A DNA stretch of 64,000 nucleotides. Origin: Mucor racemosus. Its lineage: Eukaryota; Mucoromycota; Mucoromycetes; Mucorales; Mucoraceae. Positions 58,330 through 64,000 of the stretch are shown piece after piece. Within the stretch, counting starts at the first letter, position 1. Every line of letters starts with the position of its first letter. Below the pieces are notes generated by a model. The model made no database searches and had not been told where the DNA came from. It worked only from the letters and a program-made list of their open reading frames with translations. The position numbers were made by a program, and so were the translations under genes. Location of the stretch: positions 930,001 to 994,000 of the forward strand of contig JAPEHQ010000014.1 of assembly GCA_027405735.1 (NCBI GenBank), given 5' to 3'.

Positions 58330-58883
58330 GGTACTAACAACTGTAGATGGAGCCAGTCAATTTAATTTATGGAGTTCGAATACAAATACCGAGGAACCAT
58401 TTGTTAGTACTTAGGTTGGTTCTGGTAAGAGCATTGAATAAATTAGCTTGTTGGGACAAAGAGATTAAAAAGGCGGCAATAATAGTGATGTATCATTCTT
58501 AAACCGGATCATGTCAAATCCAAAAAAGTAAACAACAACATATCCGGAACCGGAAGTTCCTTAATTAAATATTAACTATACAATGCTCCTAAAAGCATGG
58601 TATAGAAGCATGGTATAGAAGCATGGTGTAAAGCATGATACGCCAGTGCGATATTCCAACATGATATACCAACATAACATATTACTATTAAATAATATCT
58701 AAACTACCTTATCACATCATTAATTCCCCAAATCAAATAGTATATAAACCCTATTAATTTCATTCCAATAAACTATATCTCTTTACTTGATTAAATTTCT
58801 AATTTTATTTAACCTAAACATATTTTGATAAATCAAATAGGTTCCAGTGATGGCTATGTTTATTTTTATGATATTGAAGAGGT
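58330..58883 (+). pseudogene. Captured dynein intermediate-chain fragment (CACTA copy 3), split by LTR D
   Basis: Two pieces around LTR D read TVDGASQFNLWSSNTNTEEP, then (after a frame change) ALNKLA, WDKEIKKAAIGSSDGY and VYFYDIEE, stopping at a GTAAGA splice-donor-like site (58884). The order matches the terminal WD40 blades of dynein intermediate chain. It has stops and frameshifts and is split by LTR D, so it is dead. Copy 1 carries the same fragment with different damage and a GC in place of the GT donor. Confidence 0.65.
58486..58835 (+). mobile_element. Solo LTR family D, copy 3
   Basis: 350 bp, TGATGTATC..GATAAATCA, with a perfect target duplication AATAG (58481-58485 and 58836-58840). 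CACTA copy 1 has the empty site in reverse at about 4052-4060 (GGAACCTATTGCC). Confidence 0.92.
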
Positions 58884-60636
58884 AAGATTAAAACTCAATG
58901 TAAATCACCTTTAGCGCAGTAATTATAAAGTAAGACTATATCATCATCAAATAAACTACCACACAATATTAACATGTATAAAGGTTCACAGTAATAAGCT
59001 TGAATCAAGGGGGTACAGCATCGTATATTCTTGAAAAAGTTCTCAAGTATTATGAAATCTCTTATTTTTAAGACTTACAAGGCTTATCAGCGGAATATTA
59101 ATTTAGAAAATTATTCTTGTCCAGATCATCAATTTTGACATTTTTTAATTTTTTTTTTTTGGTTTTGCAAATCTAGAGTTAATTATACTACCAATTATAA
59201 AAACAAAAAATATACACATATGCAGAATTTAGCGCTCTATTTGCTCAATAAAAAATATTAAACATTTTTATTGCAAAATATTACATGAAAATCCTTTAAT
59301 CAAAAAACCGTTTTTGGGGCAAAAGTACAAAGTTTCATTACTTAACATTTAGTTTTAAGCTTTTATAAAATGTGTATTAGCTATGGCTACAATTTTCTCT
59401 CACAATGTAGCATATTTAAACGTTGATTTTGGTACCAAAATTTGATTTTTCTATATTTTGATGAAAATCATGAGTGTTAGTAAGGATAAAATGAGCCCCG
59501 AAAATGTCCGCTACAAAGTCTGAATTTTCAGACCGTACGTAGTTAAATATAAGAAAAGTAAAAAAAAAAACGCTTTTTTACTTAAAATTTAGATATACCA
59601 TAGTATAAGAGACATAGCCGTCCAATCTTGCTATTATGTTGAATTACGGCGTCGCTCTGCGGGCTCGTTTTTGCAATTTTTTAATGAATGTATGATATGA
59701 CAGACGGTTTTTCTGGTAGAAAATTTTATGTTTCTATTATAGTAGTAACAGATGTTGCGTATTTTGTTTAGCTTATGGGTTAATGCACTGTAATGCTGCT
59801 TTTGCGTTGGCTGAAATGCGCAATTTATAAGGGTTTTGATTGTGCTACTAAATAATGTAAAACCTTGAAAATAATCCTTTTCTACGTGTGTTGTTTCTCT
59901 CTTTTTGTTTTCATATTCCAAGGATATGTTCACCATTTGATAAGATATATCAGACTATCAAGCTGATATCCTTTTCTTTCATCTGAATACACATACTAAC
60001 ATAAAGGACTAATATTTTTAATATACAGTAGATAGCAGTCTTTATATTAGAGACTGATATTTCCATTTAACCGCATTCTAAGATCAAATACCATTATTTA
60101 CTACTGTACTGTTGGACGTATTTCTTGATTACCAGATCAAATCGAAGGCAATAAATAATATTTATATCTACTCAATAAAAAGCTACAACTGTCTACAAAC
60201 TCACGAAATGTTCCAGAAAAGTGATAAAATTTCAAATGATATAGAAACAAAAATAAAAAAAGAATAATCTAATGTCTTGTATAATAACTATAGTTTTGAT
60301 TGTAGCTATGCTTGGAAACAAACCTTTTTACAGCTAACAATCGTAAAATAAAATAGTAAGTTTAAAGAAGGTTAATTTGTTTATTAAGTTTTATGTGTGA
60401 TAAAGTAACAACATCTATAATCTTAGATTTGGCTTGCATACAAATTTAAGCAATAAGTAGTATTTAAGTTCATGCTCGAGCAAAAAACATTGTTGCTGTA
60501 AACATTATAATAGCTACGGTATTAACATATTTACAAATGATGATAATCGTAAATATATTGGCTCTTGCATGTATTGCTCTATTACATCAACAACGCATTG
60601 AATTGTATTAATTACTGACCAAATTTTTGTATATAT

Positions 60637-61418
60637 ACGTAGCGCAATTTTGTATTTACTGATTATATGTTCACTGGAAACTTCAGTTATGTATTTAAAT
60701 GAAATAAGGTCAGCTTTTGCATTATTGGTGTACCTAGCATAATTACATGATGTAGGGCAAAAATAACAGATTCTTCTTTATATTTCGATCAGAGATAAAG
60801 ATTTTTTTGTAAACCAAATTGCTACTGATACTCAGCAAATAGCAGTATTATATACCAAAGAAAAAAATATGGTCAAATTACTCAATATTGCACAAACCAA
60901 GAAAAACAAAATAAAAGACAAGTAGAAGGATGGCAATTAAAAAAAGCAAATATAGAGGGGGGACGTTTGTCCTAGTTGCTAGTAGACTTATGCGCTTTAC
61001 AGCTAGTTCGAACGGAGAGGTTGTGAGTTCGAAACTCGTGTAAACGGATTTTTTTTCGGAACTTGTGTTTGCCGGGCTAGAAGCGCAGCTAATCACCCCC
61101 TTACCTTTTTTTTGTTTTACCTTTCTATGCACAGCTTTCAAAAGACTACCAATTGTTTTCTTCTTTCCTCTACTCCAGTATTTTTAGTGTTATTTCGGGA
61201 AACCATTTTCTTTATGAATATCTTATTTTACAAACACAAGAGATTTTACAAAAGTAGACGCATTTTGCATGCAATAATTTAATAATGTAAACTGTATTGT
61301 AAGCCTACTACTATCTGTATACATGACTCTTCAATTAAGAAGCACTTTATATGTAAAAGCTTAAAAATGATGCCCAAAGGTATGTAGCTTCCGTCAATTT
61401 ATTATTTATCATCATGCA
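60637..61418 (+). repeat. Dispersed repeat family H, copy 2
   Basis: Reverse of 27535-28612 without its extra 260-bp block. Contains a tRNA-like module and ends at the B LTR start. Confidence 0.65.
60968..61052 (+). other. tRNA-derived module in repeat H, copy 2
   Basis: Partner of the module at 28160-28240. GTGAG-TTCGAAA-CTCGT makes a 5-bp T-arm with two wobble pairs. CGTTT near the 5' end pairs with AAACG at the 3' end. The anticodon arm is broken. Confidence 0.42.
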
Positions 61419-61442
61419 TGTTGTATGCCACCAAGTACCATC

Positions 61443-61623
61443 TGTTTTATCAATAAAAATAAGAATCGAACAAGAGTAAAAGGTGGAGTTTATTCAATAT
61501 ACAATGTGAGGATATATGTAATATACGGCAATCTCGGGTAATACAATGACGATATGGGTACACCCAGGACTGAGACTATGAAAATAGACATCGGTAATGC
61601 CATATATAGATTCTGATATAACA
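61443..61623 (+). mobile_element. LTR family I, internally deleted copy
   Basis: 181 bp, TGTTTTATCAATAAAAAT..TTCTGATATAACA, sharing both ends and ACAAGAGTAAAAGG with the 649-bp copy at 54292-54940 (opposite strand). Flanks CCATC and CCGTC are a 4/5 target duplication. Confidence 0.75.
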
Positions 61624-62031
61624 CCGTCCTTTATCACCTTCTACATAATCAATACATCTTACAATCTATTGACTATGACATGTATTGAAGTGCAAAGTCT
61701 TGATATCGGATATCAGAAACTCCTAGCGTACTAAGTTTATCCAGCAATTATCAAGAACGAACGCTTGGACCTCAATTATAACACCATATTATTTTATCCC
61801 AGCGGTTAATCAATCAAGTAGCAGCTGTCAAATCAACATCCAAGAAACAAATTTAGCGCAGCATTGAAACAAGACAAATTACAAGCTCTACAAGTACGGT
61901 TAACTAGATTATAACTCATCCATTTCAATCCATAGATTACTATCAAACAGATCTAATGGTTTGATAGTACTACCTTAAATTACAACTCAGGATCTCAATC
62001 TCAAATCAATATAAAAGGCCATCATATTTTT

Positions 62032-62310
62032 TGTAATGATCTGTAATTTTGGACTAATAACAACAAAGGTAGATAATATGCTTATAGATATTATTCTTGT
62101 TATTATAAATTATTGGTAATCACTGGATTGATGAAGGTTGGTGTTCTTATTTGTAAATTAGTTATTTATTAAGTGAATAAATAAAGGTAAAGGGAGTTTA
62201 ACAAGACAGATAAATCTACAAGGGATCATGTAATGATTTCCTTGTAGTATTTATATAAGGAATGAGGCAAGGTTTTGCATGAATGAAACTGAAATGTTTG
62301 ACTCATTACA
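62032..62310. mobile_element. LTR-like element J inside LTR B
   Basis: About 279 bp, TGTAATGATCTG..GACTCATTACA, with imperfect inverted ends (TGTAATGA / TCATTACA). Flanks TTTTT and CTTTT are a 4/5 match. Other B copies read AGGCCATAATACTTTTATAT without it. A related fragment lies reversed at 26380-26560. Confidence 0.65.
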
Positions 62311-62439
62311 CTTTTACATTTAAATAAACGATATCTTGTTTTTATTATACAGTTGTTGAAGAACTGATTCATTACTCATTCTCTTTTACTTTTATTCTTT
62401 TTTTAAGTATTATTTATCAAACATGGAAATATAGGACGC

Positions 62440-64000
62440 AACTCTAGTAGTTTTATAGGGTAGAAATATCATGCTTTGCTGATGGTTTTCTCAATTCACA
62501 GTCATTTGTGAAAGTAGAAGTATAAACGTTTATGCAAGATATATTTAAATCCATCATCATGTATAATCGAAGATTAATTGGATCAATATTCACAAGGATG
62601 GAATTTTTTTCTTTATTTTCTACAGTTGCAAATAATAGTTTATTATTTTGTAAAACTTAAAACTCATTATCCAGAGCTTAATTTCTGTATTCACAAGATA
62701 GGTATAATTGGTTGCTACTCTGTATTTCTTGCTTCAACAAAAAATATTGATTTTTCGTCGAGATAACCAAAATAATGGTTTTTATCACAGCTTAAAACCT
62801 ATCATACCGGGATTCCAAAATTTATTTGCTGAAATGAACGAAAAATGATTCAAAAAAACAAAATTGCTTAATGGCTGGTGAGCTGCAAAGTAAGTCGACC
62901 TAGCGTATTAAATAGTTTTTGTACTGTTTTAGATTCTGCATCCATCCAAATAAAAATTAGACAAACATTCCACATTAAATTGTGCGCAAAATGCAATTGA
63001 AATTTTGGAGGTTTTTTGAAAATACACGTCACTTTTTATAAGCATATTTACAATATAATAAACTGAAATAATGCGCAAAAATATTATCTATCGATTGAGC
63101 TATTGCAAAATTTTCTAGCTGCATTATTCGTAGAGAAAACCAGATTTTTGTCCAAATTTTTTTCTGTTTCAGAATTTGGGATGAGGGTATACAAGGGAAA
63201 AATGGACGCCAAAAATGGAGGTACCTTTTTGTACACATTTTTGAGGATATCTCCACGAAAAATCAATATTTTAAAAAACTCTAAATTTGCTCCGAGAGAG
63301 CTTAACAAGCTTAATGGCATGAATGCAAAAAAAATGTTGCTCAATTTAGCCAATATTTTGAAACCTACTATAGAAATGTCAAAAAAAAATGAAAAAAAAT
63401 AAAGATGCTCAGAATTTTTTTATACTAAAATATGTTACAGAGCACTTTAAAACAAGTAAGTTTCATTATTAAATAGTGGTAGTATAGCTTAATTTTTTCT
63501 GGAGATATGAAGCCTCAAAGTTTTCAATCCTTTAGCAGTGAAATACGCGTAAAACATCTGAAACATTAGCACTGAAAAATTAATACCAACTGTAAAAAGT
63601 AGAATATTTCCGGATACCTGTTTTTGAATTAAAGGTGAGCATCTCTGGTACATTGGCATATAATTTTTTCTTGGTGTTATTTAGTTAAAAAAAAAGTAGA
63701 ATAGGAATAAAAAAGTAGGATCCAGTTTTTAAGGAAAAAGTGTGTATTTTACGCGTTTTTCAAGTCTTTTATGTGATATAATGTAAATTTGGAAACATGT
63801 AGGATAATGCAACCAATTTATATCTATTTTGCAGCGTCCAAGATAATGCATTAATGGATTAAAAAATGGTTTACAGGATGTCATGATCACTATTTAACAG
63901 AAATTTCGCATTTTATATACAAGAATATAGAAACGAATTAGTAGAGACCATTTTGTATCATCGATATATAGCAATTTTGCTATTATCTGGTATTTTAACA
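62440..64000 (+). repeat. Dispersed repeat family G, copy 5
   Basis: Plus-strand copy reaching at least 63850 and possibly the window edge. Frame 63103-63402 holds FGMRVYKGKMDAKNGG and ISPRKINILKNSK; an antisense frame is open over the same stretch. Provides the empty site for LTR I at 54292. Confidence 0.75.

Larger units (their letters stand above)
57945..60612 (-). mobile_element. CACTA-type transposon, copy 3 (internal part, reverse)
   Basis: Reverse complement of copy 1 positions about 1650-4570. Both termini are missing, replaced by unassigned sequence on the left and repeat H on the right. It keeps the internal block with CCGTACG, TTAGCGCTCTATTTGC and the captured dynein fragment. Interrupted by LTR D at 58486-58835. 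Confidence 0.7.
61419..62435 (+). mobile_element. LTR family B copy with two nested insertions
   Basis: Starts TGTTGTATGCCACC, runs through GATCTAATGGTTTGATAG and AATAAACGATATCTTG to ATTTATCAAACATGG. It is interrupted by element I (61443-61623) and element J (62032-62310). The right end is blurred where repeat G begins, and no target duplication is found. Confidence 0.75.

Overview
The window looks like an AT-rich nuclear segment from an early-diverging fungus, most likely Mucoromycota (Mucorales-like). It has short GT..AG introns, TATA boxes about 45-65 bp upstream of start codons, and a set of core fungal genes. It also has a GATA factor, an F-box protein and a WRKY/GCM1-like zinc-finger protein, a class that is rare in fungi outside the early-diverging lineages. 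Species cannot be named from the sequence alone. All exon models are manual and rest on splice consensus, frame continuity and family motifs.

Layout: (1) 1-8.5 kb is nested transposons: an LTR (family B) split by an LTR (D) that itself holds another LTR (E), then by a 5.5-kb CACTA-type DNA transposon with a TTG target duplication, followed by dispersed repeat G. (2) 9.3-16.8 kb is a gene island: secreted GH18 chitinase-like protein, rRNA-processing factor RRP36, mitofissin/Atg44-like microprotein, a small unknown protein, and a WRKY/GCM1-like putative transcription factor. (3) 19-30 kb is a second transposon field: repeat G, a second CACTA copy riddled with solo LTRs including a 1.5-kb inverted LTR pair, repeat H with a tRNA-like module, and repeat G again. 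(4) 30.8-37.2 kb is genic: an unknown 326-aa protein, TFIIH subunit TFB2/p52 (12 exons), a divergent RPS0/uS2 paralogue and RPL27/eL27. (5) 37.6-42.9 kb is poorly coding, with an unresolved gene-like region and an isolated Tc1-like HTH ORF. (6) 42.9-52 kb is genic: F-box protein, asparagine synthetase, GATA factor and a CacyBP/SIP-like CS-domain protein. (7) 53-64 kb is a third transposon field: repeat G, LTRs B, C, D, I and J, a third CACTA copy in inverse orientation, repeat H and G.

The genes do not form a pathway; they are housekeeping and regulatory genes embedded in transposon blocks. The strongest unusual signal is that CACTA copies 1 and 3 carry a decayed fragment of a dynein intermediate-chain WD40 gene, missing from copy 2. 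The many solo LTRs can be dated against each other, because paralogous empty sites and 5-bp target duplications are readable inside the same window.
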